Assembly (NCBI GenBank): GCA_002189035.1
Contig: NEEC01000002.1
Location: forward strand, 1,426,001-1,490,000
DNA from: Utricularia gibba
Lineage: Eukaryota; Streptophyta; Magnoliopsida; Lamiales; Lentibulariaceae
Length of the DNA: 64,000 nt
Direction: 5' to 3'
The notes beneath the pieces were generated by a model. That model was not told where the DNA came from, made no database searches, and worked only from the letters and a program-made list of their open reading frames with translations. The position numbers and the translations under genes are program-made. Shown one piece after another: positions 33,474-45,188 of the stretch; the first letter of the stretch is position 1; each line of letters opens with the position of its first letter.

Positions 33474-34490
33474 TTTTCTTCTTTTTTTTTTGTTAAAAAA
33501 ATTGCAGATGCAACAAATCTCCATGGCTGTCGCTGCTCAACATTCCGAATTGGGAACAAAACAGCCTTTGTGGCGCCGCATTTTTCCTTTCGGGTTTGCG
33601 GCCAACGTTTTGGACATTAAATTCGCATCACAAAACACACGAAATGAAATCAAACCACCACAGAGCCGCATACCCAGAATTGCGATGAAGCCCTTTTTCC
33701 GTCATGAGCGTGATCGGTCATGAGGAGGGGTCCCCTAAATTTATCCATCTTCTGGGTTACTGGGGGTGTTGTCGGCAGGGTGCTCCAGCTGACACGTCAC
33801 CCAACCCCCACGCTGCCACGCCGATGAACCCAGGACTCGCTACAAGACACCACCCCGCCGTCCAGATCCACATCGGGGTGGGTTCATATGTTAGACCCGG
33901 GCCTCAGCTTCCTTTGGATTTGATGAGGTGCAGGTGCAGGGGCAGGTGCAAAGAACCCCTACGCCAATGTAGGCAGCCTGGCAAGTTGGTCTGCGAATCT
34001 TGATTATTTTAGTCCAAAGGAAACAGAAAAAGGGCAGAAGGGGTCCCTGCCGAATGCAGACAAACACTGCAACCAGAAGAAGAAGGCTCTCTGGGACACC
34101 ACCAGCACCAGCTGCATTTAAACATTACCGGTACTGCAATGGATGGATACTGCTCACGTAACGACAGTAACAAAAAAAGCTTCATGGCCAAACTAGGGAT
34201 GCGAGATTCTCCTCGTGGCTTTAAACAAAACGCGATGCAAATAAAAGTTACAAACCCTTGTACAATTCTTGGCTGTCCTCGTGGCTGAGAAATGGAGGCC
34301 AGACAGATGAGGCTCAGCCATCACCGCCGCATCGTCCCCTCCAATATATTGCATTGCCTGTGCGTGTGTGCTCGGGAAGATCACTCGTATTTGCATAAGT
34401 GAGAAGTGCATTTCCACTTTTACGCTTGGAGATAAAGAACAGAAGCCAGAGTGGGCTGGGCCCATTAGCCCACTGTACGGCTAGGTCTGG
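33474..34490. other. Intergenic, no gene recognised
   Basis: About 1 kb. Open frames here (for example 33704-34003 on the plus strand) show no family resemblance, codon pattern or splice structure that I can support. The part 34010-34490 flanks the dead syntaxin copy and contains noth­ing recognised. Confidence 0.35.
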
Positions 34491-35261
34491 TTAGAACAAT
34501 ACGGCGATGAAGCAGATCGGCACGATAACCAGGGACAAAACTCTGATCCAACAGTCCTTTGATTCTTCAGCTTGTGCGCCCGGTGAAGCTCCTTCCTTCC
34601 TTGGTTGAAGTACGATCCGGCATTCATCACATTCATCTCGTGTCTCATTCGTATGCCCTCCCCCTGAGTTCCCACCATCACATCCGTGTCGAGAAACAGT
34701 TGCTGCAATTCGACTAAGATTTTCTGGATGGCTTTCACGGCCTCGTGCCTTTCAAGATTCTCCTCCAGGACATCTCCCTTGCCTTCAGGAAAGATACGAC
34801 CCACAGTCCCTCCTCCTTCCAGTGCGATCTTCTAGATCGTTTCATCGCTCGCTTGCTCCCCTGTAGCAGCCAAGTATTTTCTCTGGAGGAACTCTTTGTG
34901 ATCAGATGCAACTTTCAGTAACCACTCCGGTTGTCGATGGTCGTTTCTCCAGAGATTCTAACCGGGATTTGACCCCCTTGGCCTTTCTGAGCACCATCAT
35001 TATATCGGAATTGATCCCATCTCTTACCCCACGCAATGTTCTTGGACTTTCGGCAGATGTCTTGGATTCATTGAGTTCTTGAAGATCGATTAGTAGACAC
35101 TTGGATCGCATTGGCTTCTTCGAAAAAGATGGACAGATTCTTCTGCTCTGATGAAGTGAGCTGCCCCATCCCCGCATCTGGTACATTCGCCTCGAGATCT
35201 CTCATCCCCTGCTTCTTCAGATCCACAAACTCACAAAGGATCTCGTCATTAGATCGTTCAT
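34491..35261 (-). pseudogene. Pseudogene of a KNOLLE-type Qa-SNARE (SYP111/112 class)
   Basis: On the minus strand a start MNDLMTRSF (ATG at 35261) shifts frame at once and continues VDLKKQGMRDLEANV and EQKNLSIFFEEANAI. It shifts again to LNESKTSAESPRTLRG, with INSDIMMVLRKAKGVKSRLE. Later come KYLAATGEQASDETI, then a TAG where a Glu codon is expected, GRIFPEGKGDVLEENLERHE (SNARE motif start), QLFLDTDVMVGTQGE and NVMNAGSYFNQG. One more shift leads to the hydrophobic anchor VLSLVIVPICFIAVLF. The order matches KNOLLE/SYP111-type syntaxins, which drive cell-plate fusion in cytokinesis. At least three frameshifts, one stop and about 150 bp missing from the middle, compared with the roughly 310-aa family, show it is dead. 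No introns interrupt the homologous pieces. Confidence 0.82.
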
Positions 35262-35368
35262 CTCCCCTTCGATTCCACATGCAAAAAGGTGGAATACTCG
35301 AATTCACTCAGATCCGCGCACAAATAAAACATCGTTCTCACCTGAAGAAACCCGCAGCTCTCAGATGT

Positions 35369-35392
35369 GAAGAAGAAGAAGAAGAAGAAGAA
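35369..35392. repeat. (GAA)n microsatellite
   Basis: Eight perfect GAA units lie about 100 bp 5' of the dead syntaxin copy, on its minus-strand upstream side. Confidence 0.95.
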
Positions 35393-36110
35393 CCAAGAAA
35401 ATAGTAGAAAGATGAGGTTTCCATTGCCGCTGATCTTTCAAAGTCAGGTAGCCGTTACAAGTCGCAACCTCTTGGGCCCGAGTCCTACACTATGGGCCTT
35501 GCGGGGAGAAGCCCATTACAATAGCCAGCCCAGAAAGCCTCCTTCCCTTGTATTATATATATAACCTCGTGCTCATTGCTTGAAAGAGAAGGGCGTTTTC
35601 GTCATTGTACGGCCACATACAAAATGAAAATGAAAGAATGATGCTACTCTAAAGTGGGTCCCAGTGGCATTTAGGTCAATCGCTGTCGACTCATGAAGAT
35701 ACCGACGCTGTTGGGCAGCACACCACCAAATTTTAGGTATAAAACTTTGAATGATCAGATTTGTAAATGATTTTCAAAATCATTCGGCTCAAAATTTTGG
35801 ATTTTTTATATAATTTGAAAACCTAACTTTTATTTCGATTAAGGATTCAGATGTATATTTGGTATATGAATTTAAAAGATGAAATTAAAAAAACATGTAT
35901 TATTTTATTTATTTTTTTACTATTCTTCACATCAAGTCTCCGCTAGCCACGTGCGGCAATAAGTTCAAAAAATAATAAATACGTATAAAAATAGGGAAAG
36001 GATGAGAGCGACCGCAGGGATCCAGAAGCAAGAAGCGGGCAGTCCCGCCTCAGCCCGCTCTAAGCACGTACCTTGCTTCACCGATCACGCGCGGTGCACG
36101 TTCAGACAGC
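35393..36110. other. Intergenic spacer, gene-free
   Basis: This stretch lies left of the BRUTUS promoter. It has an A/T-rich middle (35740-35960) and a small perfect hairpin, AATGATTTT-C-AAAATCATT, at 35766-35784. No gene was recognised. Confidence 0.35.
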
Positions 36111-36170
36111 TGCGTTGACGTGGCGCAGACAACCACGTCAGCAAGGTGAAAGACGGGCCGCCACGTGGCG
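36097..36170. promoter_or_regulatory. Cluster of ACGT-core elements in the BRUTUS promoter
   Basis: TGACGTGG (36116-36123) and its exact reverse complement CCACGTCA (36132-36139) form an inverted pair with an 8-bp spacer. The palindromic G-box GCCACGTGGC follows at 36160-36169, and a further ACGT lies at 36098-36101. They sit about 195-250 bp upstream of the BRUTUS ATG. ACGT cores bind bZIP factors, and G-boxes also bind bHLH factors of the iron-deficiency response in which BRUTUS acts. Factor identity is inference. Confidence 0.55.
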
Positions 36171-36363
36171 TCGTTTATTTATCTAACCGCCCCGCGGTTA
36201 CGGTTCAGTTTATTTGTTTTTTCGAGTTCCGGGATACTGTATTGCCCTCTCTCTCTCTCTCTTCTCTCTTTTTTTAATCTTTTTTATTAAACGGATAGAA
36301 ATAGCGAATTTTCTGGAGAAGTTGGAACCAGGCGACGACCTTCTGGAGAAGGAGAAGAAGGAG

Positions 36364-39300
36364 ATGGCGACGCCTGGGATTCAGAAGGCCGGTATATCGG
36401 TGATCTCTCCGGTGGCGGCTGATCCCAAGGGACACTCGACTCCATCTATAAGCCTCTCTTCACCGATTAGGATCTTTATGTTTTTTCACAAAGCGATTAG
36501 GGCGGAGCTGGAGGGGCTTCATCGCTTGGCCTTGGCTCTGGCTACCAATAGGAATGGTGGAGATGTGGAGCAGTTGACGGATAAGTGTCATTTCTTGAGG
36601 TCGATATACAAGCACCATTGTAATGCGGAGGATGAGGTCTGTCTTCCTCTTCTTTCTTCCGTTTTTGTGCAATTTTGTGGAAATAGTGGATGTTAAGGCT
36701 GTGAGTGGGTGAAATCTCTTGTGTCTTAAATTCTTGGGTTTCAAGTCTATGGGAGTTCTTACGCGATTTAGCTAGAATTCTCGTATGCCTTGGATATTGT
36801 GCATTTTGCAACTGACGCAGTGGTGGTGGATTGTGATTTCTTTCACTATTCAAACTATGGTTTATTAAAAATTGGTACATAGGTTGTCACTTTGGGCTTT
36901 CGGGAGCTTAGAATTATACATGTCATGGATAATGCCAAGTGCCATTAAGGATCGTTCGAGTTTGTGTTTTGCAATTTCTTTTGTCAGTTTGCACTGAATT
37001 TAACTTTTTCTCATTTTTACTTACATGCCCCAACCACACTTGTTCTGCTTGCTGTTGATACTAATTTCAGAATGCTAACGACAGGTTATATTTCCTGCAC
37101 TTGACATCCGTGTGAAGAATGTAGCACGAACATACTCCCTCGAGCATGCAGGTGAAAGTTTGCTCTTTGATCAGATGTTTGCGTTGTTGAGGTGCAACGA
37201 GAAAAATGAGGAAAGCTACCACCGGGAGTTGGCTTCCTGTACAGGAGCTCTGCAAACATCAATCAATCAGCATATGTCCAAGGAGGAAGAGCAGGTTCAT
37301 TTTGTTCTTTTTGGTAGTTACAAAGCAGAATCGTGAAAATTCATACGCCTGATGAGTGATGGGATAAGTTGTATCAGCTGAAGTCGCGGAATCAACACCT
37401 TCTTCATCTTGAGCCTGATAAATCGTGGATTCCTAGATCTTAGTTCTCTTTTTCTTTCTTTTGATTTGACAGGTGTTCCCCTTACTTAACAGCATGTTCT
37501 CATTTGAGGAGCAAGCATCACTAGCATGGCAGTTCTTGTGCAGCATTCCAGCAAATATGATGGCAGAATTTTTGCCATGGCTTTCATCATCAACTTCTCC
37601 TGATGAACGCCATGAGTTGCATGATTGCTTGCGTCGTATTATACCAGAAGAATACTTGCTGCAACAGGTTTGATGCGTCTCTTATAATGCTTTGTGTAAT
37701 ACAGCTCTTTTGCTCCGTTTAATTGAGCCATCCTTGTATTCGAAAAAGGTCATTTTCAATTGGATTGATGGGGAAAAAGTGAGCAACAAGCGTAAACGTT
37801 CTGATGATAATCTTGTACTTTCTGGTAATTCTCATAATGCCACTGAGAATGAGCACTACTCCTTTGAATATTCGATGAATGGGGAAAGAACAGTGTTCTC
37901 TGCTGGAACTTCTGCTAGGTGTTCAACACATCACCCTATCGATAATATATTGCATTGGCACAAGGCTATCCTGAAGGAACTGAGTGATATAGCTGAAGCA
38001 GCTAGAAGTATAAAAATTACTGGAGATTTCTCTGATCTACATGGCTTTAGCAAGCGACTTCAATTTATAGCTGAAGTGTGTATTTTCCATAGGTAACTTC
38101 CAAGTTTATTTCTATTATTTATCTTTTTTTTCCTCTAATTTTTATTGATAAGTTCTTTGAAGACATGGTTTTTTGTTATCATGGAATTAAATCATCGAAC
38201 CTATCAAATTGGCCTAGTAGTGGATTTGTGAAACCAATATATTCTGTGTGTCTTTGGTATTTTTGTTTGGTGATGATATTTTTATCTGTATGATTGACGA
38301 CTGGATTTCATTTATTACTCATGCAGCATTGCAGAAGACAAAGTTATATTCCCTGAAGTGGATGCAGAAGTCTCCTTTGCTGAGGAGCATGCAAGGGAAG
38401 AGGGTGAATTCGAAAAATTCCGATGGCTAGTAGAGAAAATTCAGAACGCTGGAGCTAACTCAGCTGCCGAATTTATTTCAGAATTGTGCTCTCTGGCTGA
38501 TAATATAATGGAGACAATTAAGAAGCATTTTCTTAATGAGGAAGTTCAGGTTTGCGGTTTGCTACTTTAAGGCCATCCTAGATATTTTTGCTTTAATTAT
38601 TTTCTTCAATTTGAAGATTTTTTCCTCTTTTTTTGTTTCGGGCAAGTGCATTGAAAGTACTCTGCAAAGATTGCTTTCTGTTACATGCTATCAGCTGTTA
38701 ATTAGCTATATCTTCCTACATCCTTCTGCGTTTTTCATGCAGTTAAAAGTCTTAAGATTTCATTTCATCTTCCTAAATTTCTTGCCAAAATGTGTTGCAG
38801 ATTCTTCCACTTGTCAGGAAGCATTTCAACCCTGAAAGACAGCGATGGCTTGTTTACCGAAGTTTGTGTGTAATGCCACTGAGATTGATTGAGTGTGTCT
38901 TACCATGGTTGGTTGGATCGATGAGTGAAGATGAAGCTAGATCCTTTCTCTGTAACATACATATGGCAGGTTTGCTGTGTTCCAATTTTTTTTATAGAGT
39001 AGCCTATGAAACTGCTAGTACTTATTATGTGCTCTGACTGCAGCGCCTGCACGTGATAGTGCTTTGGTAACTCTGTTCTCTGGTTGGGCATGCAAAGGGC
39101 GTTCATCTGGAACCTGTGTGTCTTTCAATGTCGGAGATCTCAAAGATTCGAAAGAGCAATTTTCCCAGTGTTGTCCTTTCTCTATCTTCGGTAGTACATC
39201 TAATGAGTCGGCAACTTCAGAACAGTCTGACAACTGCGAAAGGTTGTCCAAGCAGGCAAGCTTAAGTTGTTTGATAGAAAGTAGCAGCAGGATTCCCTAT

Positions 39301-41933
39301 CTCTCGGAATCTCCGAAAGCCTTGGTAGTAAACAAGACTTGTTTCGTTCCTGGATTAGGATTCAATAGTCAGAATATAGGGATGTCTCCACTGTCATCAG
39401 CAAGATCTCTGCGCACATTGTCTTTTGGTTCTAGTGCTCCCTGTCTCAATTCTAGTCTCTTCCACTGGGAAACCGACAATAAGTCAGAGTCAAGTACTGT
39501 TACAACCAGGCCAATTGATTACATTTTCAAGTTTCATATAGCAATTCGAAAAGATTTGGAATTTCTTGATGCCGAATGTGGGAAACTTCAGGATTGTGAT
39601 GAATCTTTTCTCAGGCAGTTCACTGGACGGTTTCGTCTATTATGGGGCTTGTATAAAGCTCATAGTAATGCAGAGGATGACATTGTATTCCCAGCATTAG
39701 AGTCAAGGGAAACTCTTCATAATGTTAGCCATTCTTACACATTGGACCACATGCAGGAAGAAAAGCTCTTTGAGGATATCTCTTCTGCCCTATCCATGCT
39801 CTCTCAACTTCTTGACAGTTTGAGTTCCAATAGTGTCGGAGGAGATATGTGTGAAGATTTATCTGGTGCATCTTCAAAAAGATATAAAGAATTGGCAACC
39901 AAGATTCAGGGTATGTGCAAATCGCTCAAGGTAACTCTAGATCATCACGTCACTAGAGAAGAAGTTGAACTGTGGCCGTTGTTTGACAGACATTTTTCCA
40001 TTGATGAACAAGACAAATTGGTCGGTCGCATTATTGGCACTACAGGTGCAGAAGTGCTTCAGACAATGCTACCTTGGGTCACATCTCCTCTTACTCAGGA
40101 GGAGCAGAATAGATTGATGGACACATGGAAAAATGCTACTAGAAACACAATGTTCAGTGAGTGGCTTGAGGAGTGGTGGGAGGTAAAGACAGGAGCCACC
40201 TCAAACATGCATACGTCAGATAATAGTGTCTTGGAAGGTACGGCAGACAAAATCTTCAGTGCGTCCATTTTTCATTCTCATTTAACGTAGATGTTCTTGA
40301 CTGGCAAGAAAAGTAAATGATTTGAGGGTAATCGAGCACTGAAATTTTCAGATAAAGAAGTACATGACTCCATGGGCCAACATGAGAATACGTTTAAGCC
40401 TGGGTGGAATGACATCTTCCGGATGAACCAGAACGAGCTTGAATCTGAGATCAGGAAAGTATCGCGTGATTCAACTCTTGATCCAAGAAGAAAAGCCTAT
40501 CTGATTCAAAACCTAATGACAAGGTACTGCTCACTGGCTAATTTCAGTTGTTTTTTGTTGGATCCTTTAGTCGTTCGTTCTGAATATCCTAGCACGTTTT
40601 CCATGGTCTGTTCAAAATTTCAGTCGGTGGATAGCAAGCCAGCAGAAGTGTTCACACTCAAAATCCAGTGAAGCCAGTGATGATGATTTGCATGGGCGTT
40701 CCCCATCCTTCTGGGATCCAGAGAAACAAATCTTTGGTTGTCAGCATTACAAAAGAAACTGCAAAGTTCGTGCAGCTTGCTGTGGGAAATTATTTGCATG
40801 CAGATTTTGCCATGATGAAGTCAGTGACCATACAATGGATAGGTAAACTCATGGAAAACAAAATATCTCTACGTTTTCGAAGTATGTTTGTGAAAAGCTC
40901 AACTTTTACGTCGCATCAGTGTGCTCTAAAATTCTGTTGTTTATACAGGAAGATGACATCTGAAATGATGTGTATGAAATGTCTAGAAATTCAACCTGTG
41001 GGCCCAGTTTGCTTAACCCCTTCATGTAATGGCTTTTCAATGGGGAAATACTACTGCAGCAGCTGCAAGTTCTTTGATGATGAACGGTGAACTTCTTCAA
41101 TGATTCCTTGACCTCTTCTCCGCTACATCAGACGTTCTAGCTAGCACCTTTTTATCTCCTTTCTTCAATGTTTTGTTAAATCCTCTTTGGCAGGGATGTT
41201 TATCACTGCCCTTTCTGCAATTTGTGCCGTGTTGGTAAAGGACTCGGCATTGACTTCTTCCATTGCATGAAATGCAACTGTTGCCTGGCAATGAAACTAG
41301 TCGACCACAAGTGCAGGGAGAAGGGTCTCGAAACTAACTGCCCCATATGTTGTGACTTTTTATTTACATCAAGTACAGCCGTCAGGGCTCTTCCATGCGG
41401 TCATTACATGCACTCTGCTTGTTTCCAGGTCATTCCTCTGTCTTTATCCATGCACCCTAAGAATGCCCATTTTTTTAACTGCTCCCTTCATGTTGCTCCC
41501 TCACCAGGCTTATGCCTGCACCCACTACATCTGCCCCATCTGCTGCAAGTCCATGGGAAACATGTCGGTAAGGGTCCACTGGTTCAACATTAAAACTGGA
41601 GTATCTGATACCTGTCTCCTGCTACCACTAAAAATCCTGTCTTTGTAGGTCTACTTCGGCATGCTGGACGCCCTGATGGCATCCGAAGTCCTCCCAGAAG
41701 AGTACAGAGACCGATGCCAGGTGACAATCCTTCCCCTGTCTCCCTTTTTTCCTATAGGCATCGCAAACAATGACATCAACTGGAGGCTTCGAAACCTGCA
41801 GGACATCCTATGCAACGACTGCGACAGAAAGGGGAGCGCGCCATACCATTGGCTGTACCACAAGTGTGGGCTGTGTGGCTCATACAATACCAGAGTAATA
41901 AAGGTTGAAAGTAGCTGCTCTCTCCCTCCATAG
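36364..41933 (+). CDS. BTS: Hemerythrin-RING E3 ligase BRUTUS (iron sensor)
   Basis: Fourteen exons: 36364-36636, 37085-37294, 37473-37667, 37749-38092, 38327-38549, 38801-38969, 39044-40237, 40352-40523, 40624-40842, 40949-41086, 41194-41428, 41508-41567, 41649-41720, 41802-41933, giving 1211 aa (Arabidopsis BTS is about 1250). Three hemerythrin-like domains carry His/Glu iron-binding motifs: [10 protein letters not shown] with [15 protein letters not shown] (about residues 35-200), [10 protein letters not shown] with [15 protein letters not shown] (about 285-460), and [12 protein letters not shown] with [15 protein letters not shown] (about 635-800). Then follow a CHY zinc finger ([20 protein letters not shown]), a CTCHY domain, a RING ([28 protein letters not shown]) and a zinc ribbon. 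BRUTUS ubiquitinates bHLH factors such as ILR3-type proteins to restrain iron uptake, with iron binding to the hemerythrin part controlling stability. The frame is intact. Confidence 0.97.
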
Positions 41934-42386
41934 ATTCAGCATGCCTGAGCAACAAGTAGTTTTTCCTTTGCCCAACACACCGCCGCCGCAGCTGCTCAGC
42001 TCTCCTGTACATTTTGCCATGGCGCACCATACCCACTGTGTAACAACTACTGAAGCTCCCCCCTTCCGTACAGGCACCGCCCACTGTTGCAGGCATGGAG
42101 AGATATTAAAGGCAAATTGAATTTGATTTTAATTCTTGAAATTCAAAATATGACATATGTGGATGATTTCCCCAGTTCGGATATGCTTCCATAATGTGAG
42201 GAATTTGTAAGTATTAATGTAATATATAATATATTTATTTTTATATTGTTTTATAATGTAGAAGAGAAGCGTACGGCTCTGGGTCGACGCGGCAACGGAC
42301 GCGTCGATACGCACCGCTGAGCTGAGGGCACTACAAATCATCCCGCTCCTTTCCACGTTTCTCTGCACAGAGAAGCGGGTCGCGAA
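41934..42386. other. BRUTUS 3' UTR and USP promoter
   Basis: About 450 bp between two plus-strand genes. The segment 42120-42260 is A/T-rich. No open frame of interest was found. Confidence 0.35.
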
Positions 42387-43335
42387 ATGGAGGAGAAGAG
42401 GGTGATGGTAGCGATTGACGACAGTGAGACGAGCTTGTGTGCTCTGAAATGGGCGCTCGAGAATCTACGCGAGAGTATCCAGGATTCTAAGATCTTCATT
42501 TTCACGGCTCAGCCGATGGATGACATGAAGTACATTTACGCTTCAGCTCATGGGGCTGCGCGTACGTTTCCCTTTGTAGCTCATTTCTATACGGTTTGGT
42601 TTGGGACTGAATTTTGGAGAATAGTGTATGCCCCTGCTGCAGCTGCTGAGTTGGTCAGATTTGTGCAAGAGAATCATAGGAAAGTTGCGGAATCCTTGTT
42701 GGAGAAAGCCAAGAAGATTTGCGATAAATTTGGGGTATTGTTGTTCTTTTTAGTTTGGTAATTGGTTTCGGAAAATGTTTCGGTTGCCCCTTTTAGGTTT
42801 CTGCTGAGACTTACACGGAGCCCGGAGATCCCAAGGACGCTATATGCAAAGCTGTGGAATCCCATGAAATCGAACTGCTAGTCGTTGGCAGCCACGGCCG
42901 GAAAGCCATTGAGAGGTTATTACAATTCTTATTCCTAGAAATGCTTCTCGGTTCCTGGGATCCTGTAGGTTTACTTTCAGTACTCGAAATTGCTTCTAGC
43001 TGGATCATCTGTGCGTGCTAGCTACATTGGCCAGCTTAGGTTGTTTTTAGTTGGGCCAGTGTGGGAGATGGTAATATTGATGCTTGGGGTCTTGATCAAT
43101 GGAACCCAGTGCTTGATCTCTGGGTTCCATCAAACTCAAAGTGCTCGCTGGTTCCTTCTCTATGAGAACACACTTGGTTCCAACTAGAAATGCTTAGTAT
43201 TTATTCATTGTTCATGGCGCTAAATCTGTGATTTTGCTCTGTGGGGGAACTCTCAGAGCCTTCCTGGGAAGTGTCAGCAATTACTGCGTTCACAATGCAA
43301 GGTGCTCTGTTCTTGTCGTCAGGAAGAAGAAGTGA
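42387..43335 (+). CDS. Universal stress protein A-like (ATP-binding type)
   Basis: Four exons: 42387-42561, 42643-42734, 42797-42915, 43257-43335, for 154 aa. The protein starts MEEKRVMVAIDDSETSLCAL and has the USP ATP-binding signature near the C terminus: VVGSHGRKAIERAFLGSVS, which fits G-x2-G-x9-G-S. It ends NARCSVLVVRKKK. USP proteins are small alpha/beta domains that bind ATP and dimerise; plant members respond to hypoxia, drought and other stress. Intron phases agree with plant USP genes. Longer frames that read into introns (for example after AHGAA) were rejected because the GT donor at 42562 restores the family sequence. Substrate and partners are not known. Confidence 0.93.
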
Positions 43336-44255
43336 AGGCAAGGCAAGGACTGCTTCCGTCCGTACACCCTGTAATAACGTCATCAGTCTAGGTTTCTCTT
43401 ATTATCTCATTAATAGTATTGTTTAATAAATGAACAGCGTTAGCCCATTTTTGTTTGATTTTCTCACCATTCACAAAATGCCACGTCGTTTCTCCTTTTT
43501 AATCTCTTTTTTTCAGCAATTTCCGCCGTGTTTCATCATTTCTAAATTTACCTATCCTTATTTTATATTTCGTTTATTAAAATAACAAATTAATATTCAT
43601 GGTAATCAGTTTTTTTCATATAGATTTATAAAATGACTATATTTGTAAATTACCCCCGTTTTAATATCCAAAAAAAATAAATTCACATTATGAACCCTAA
43701 ATTCAAAACTCTAAATTTTAAAATTTTGAATTTTGAGTGCTAAATCATAAACCGTAAATCATCAATATAAATTAATTAATAATATATTTATATTTTATAG
43801 AATAATATTAAAAATATATTTGATACATTGAAACTATAAATATATATTAAAACTATTATTATATTTGATAATTATATTTAAAATTAATGGAGAAAAATTA
43901 ATATTCATTTGATTAAGAAGTTACGTAATTATTTTTCAAAATGTGACTATATTGAATAATTTATTTCGATCAAACAAACGAAATATTCATCATACTTTAG
44001 ATCCCAATTTTTAATAAACGCTATTCAGTAAACAAATACATACAAATTCGATAGTGAATTATGTATGATCAAGGTGATGGTGTAATGTATAAATTGTATG
44101 ACTGAAAATTTAATTTCTTTAAATAGAAAGCTCAAATGGGGATTTACACAATGCCTGGGGACTGGGAAGTGTTTTTTAATTTCAAAGATATAATATATTT
44201 ATATATTATTATTATTATATATATAGACAGCTGGAAATAGCTGTAAATAGAAAAC
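43336..44255. other. A/T-rich intergenic region
   Basis: About 920 bp, mostly A/T. The run of CCCTAAATTC-like and AATTTTGAATTT-like repeats (43690-43740) is low complexity. It lies between the 3' ends of a plus-strand and a minus-strand gene, so it contains both 3' UTRs. No gene was recognised. Confidence 0.4.
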
Positions 44256-45188
44256 CTACCCCATCAAGAAGTCCCTCACAATCTTCACGCTTGGTTTCAC
44301 CACCTGCGTTTCCCAGGCCTCCGCCGCCATCCTCCCATCGCCGCTCATCTTTGCCGTCAGGGCCGCCGTCGCATCCACCTTCCGCACGTCCCATCCGCCC
44401 TCGTCCCTCAACCGTACGATCTTCCTCCGTTGGTTCTCCGCCAGCCGACACGTGTTCTCCTTAATGGCTCTGATTGCGTCCTCGTACGCCGCCCTGTTGC
44501 CTCCGCCGTCGTAATCGTAGCTGAAAAACTCCTCGAACTCCGCTACTCCGATAGCTTTCTCCAGTCCACATTTCGTATTCCCTCGATTTCGGAAATACTC
44601 TTTTAATTCTTCATACATTCCCGATTCGAGCATTTCGTCGACTCGTTTCTCCAACCATTGATTCAGAACGGGTAAATCGACGTCGACCCAGAGGAAGCAG
44701 CACCTGTATCGCAGCTCCCTGCAGAAACTACCGTTTAATTCGTCGAATACGTCGACGTTGGGGTCGAAATGCTTCGCCGCCATCGCGTTTATGAATGAAT
44801 TAGAGCCGCCCACTAGAAAAGGAACACCCCAGGCGCCTGAGACTATCCGCGAAGCGGAGTCCCTGAAATCGGAGGCCGTGAACTCGGGCCGCGATTCCGA
44901 AGGCACGAAATCGCCGAGGAGGTGGTGGCGGACGTTTTTCCGGTCGTGGACTGGGATTTTGTTGGTGGTGATATCGAGGCCGCAGTAAACTTGGATTTTA
45001 TCGGCGTTGATGATCTCCGAGGTGGGAAAGAATCGTGAAATCAAGTCCACCGAGAGCTTGGTTTTCCCGCAGCCCGTCGGTCCCATAATGACGACGAGTT
45101 CCGCGGCGGCGAAGCATTTCGAGGGAGTTCTACGGTACGGGCAAAGAGACGACCGGGCTTCCCTTGCGAAGAACAGTAATCTACTCAT
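44256..45188 (-). CDS. Adenylate isopentenyltransferase (cytokinin synthase, plastid type)
   Basis: A single intronless frame gives 310 aa, as is usual for plant IPT genes. The N terminus (about 28 residues, Arg/Ser rich, few acids) fits a plastid transit peptide. The P-loop GPTGCGKT is at residues 36-43, followed by LSVDLISRFFPTSEIINADK and IQVYCGLDITTNKI, the DMAPP-transferase core. Further motifs are RHHLLGDFVP, FLVGGSNSFINAM, FLWVDVDLPVLNQWLEKRVD and CRLAENQRRKI. The enzyme transfers the isopentenyl group from DMAPP to ATP/ADP, the first step of isopentenyladenine cytokinins. The pattern is closest to the IPT3/IPT5-type group by memory; the exact member is open. Confidence 0.95.
   Translation of the reverse strand: MSRLLFFAREARSSLCPYRRTPSKCFAAAELVVIMGPTGCGKTKLSVDLISRFFPTSEIINADKIQVYCGLDITTNKIPVHDRKNVRHHLLGDFVPSESRPEFTASDFRDSASRIVSGAWGVPFLVGGSNSFINAMAAKHFDPNVDVFDELNGSFCRELRYRCCFLWVDVDLPVLNQWLEKRVDEMLESGMYEELKEYFRNRGNTKCGLEKAIGVAEFEEFFSYDYDGGGNRAAYEDAIRAIKENTCRLAENQRRKIVRLRDEGGWDVRKVDATAALTAKMSGDGRMAAEAWETQVVKPSVKIVRDFLMG

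Noticed and set aside
33704-34003. 99-aa plus-strand open frame with several Cys and Arg
   Set aside because: No signal peptide, known motif, splice sites or codon regularity; probably chance.
33449-35392. Repeat arrays that might be CRISPR-like
   Set aside because: They are simple TC and GAA microsatellites with no spacers; the genome is a plant's.
35766-35784. Perfect 9-bp hairpin with a one-base loop
   Set aside because: Short palindromes are expected by chance in A/T-rich DNA; no T-tract or gene context gives it a role.
40238-40290. Extension of the large BRUTUS exon to the ORF stop
   Set aside because: The GT donor after 40237 and the next exon at 40352 restore the [10 protein letters not shown] block of the family.
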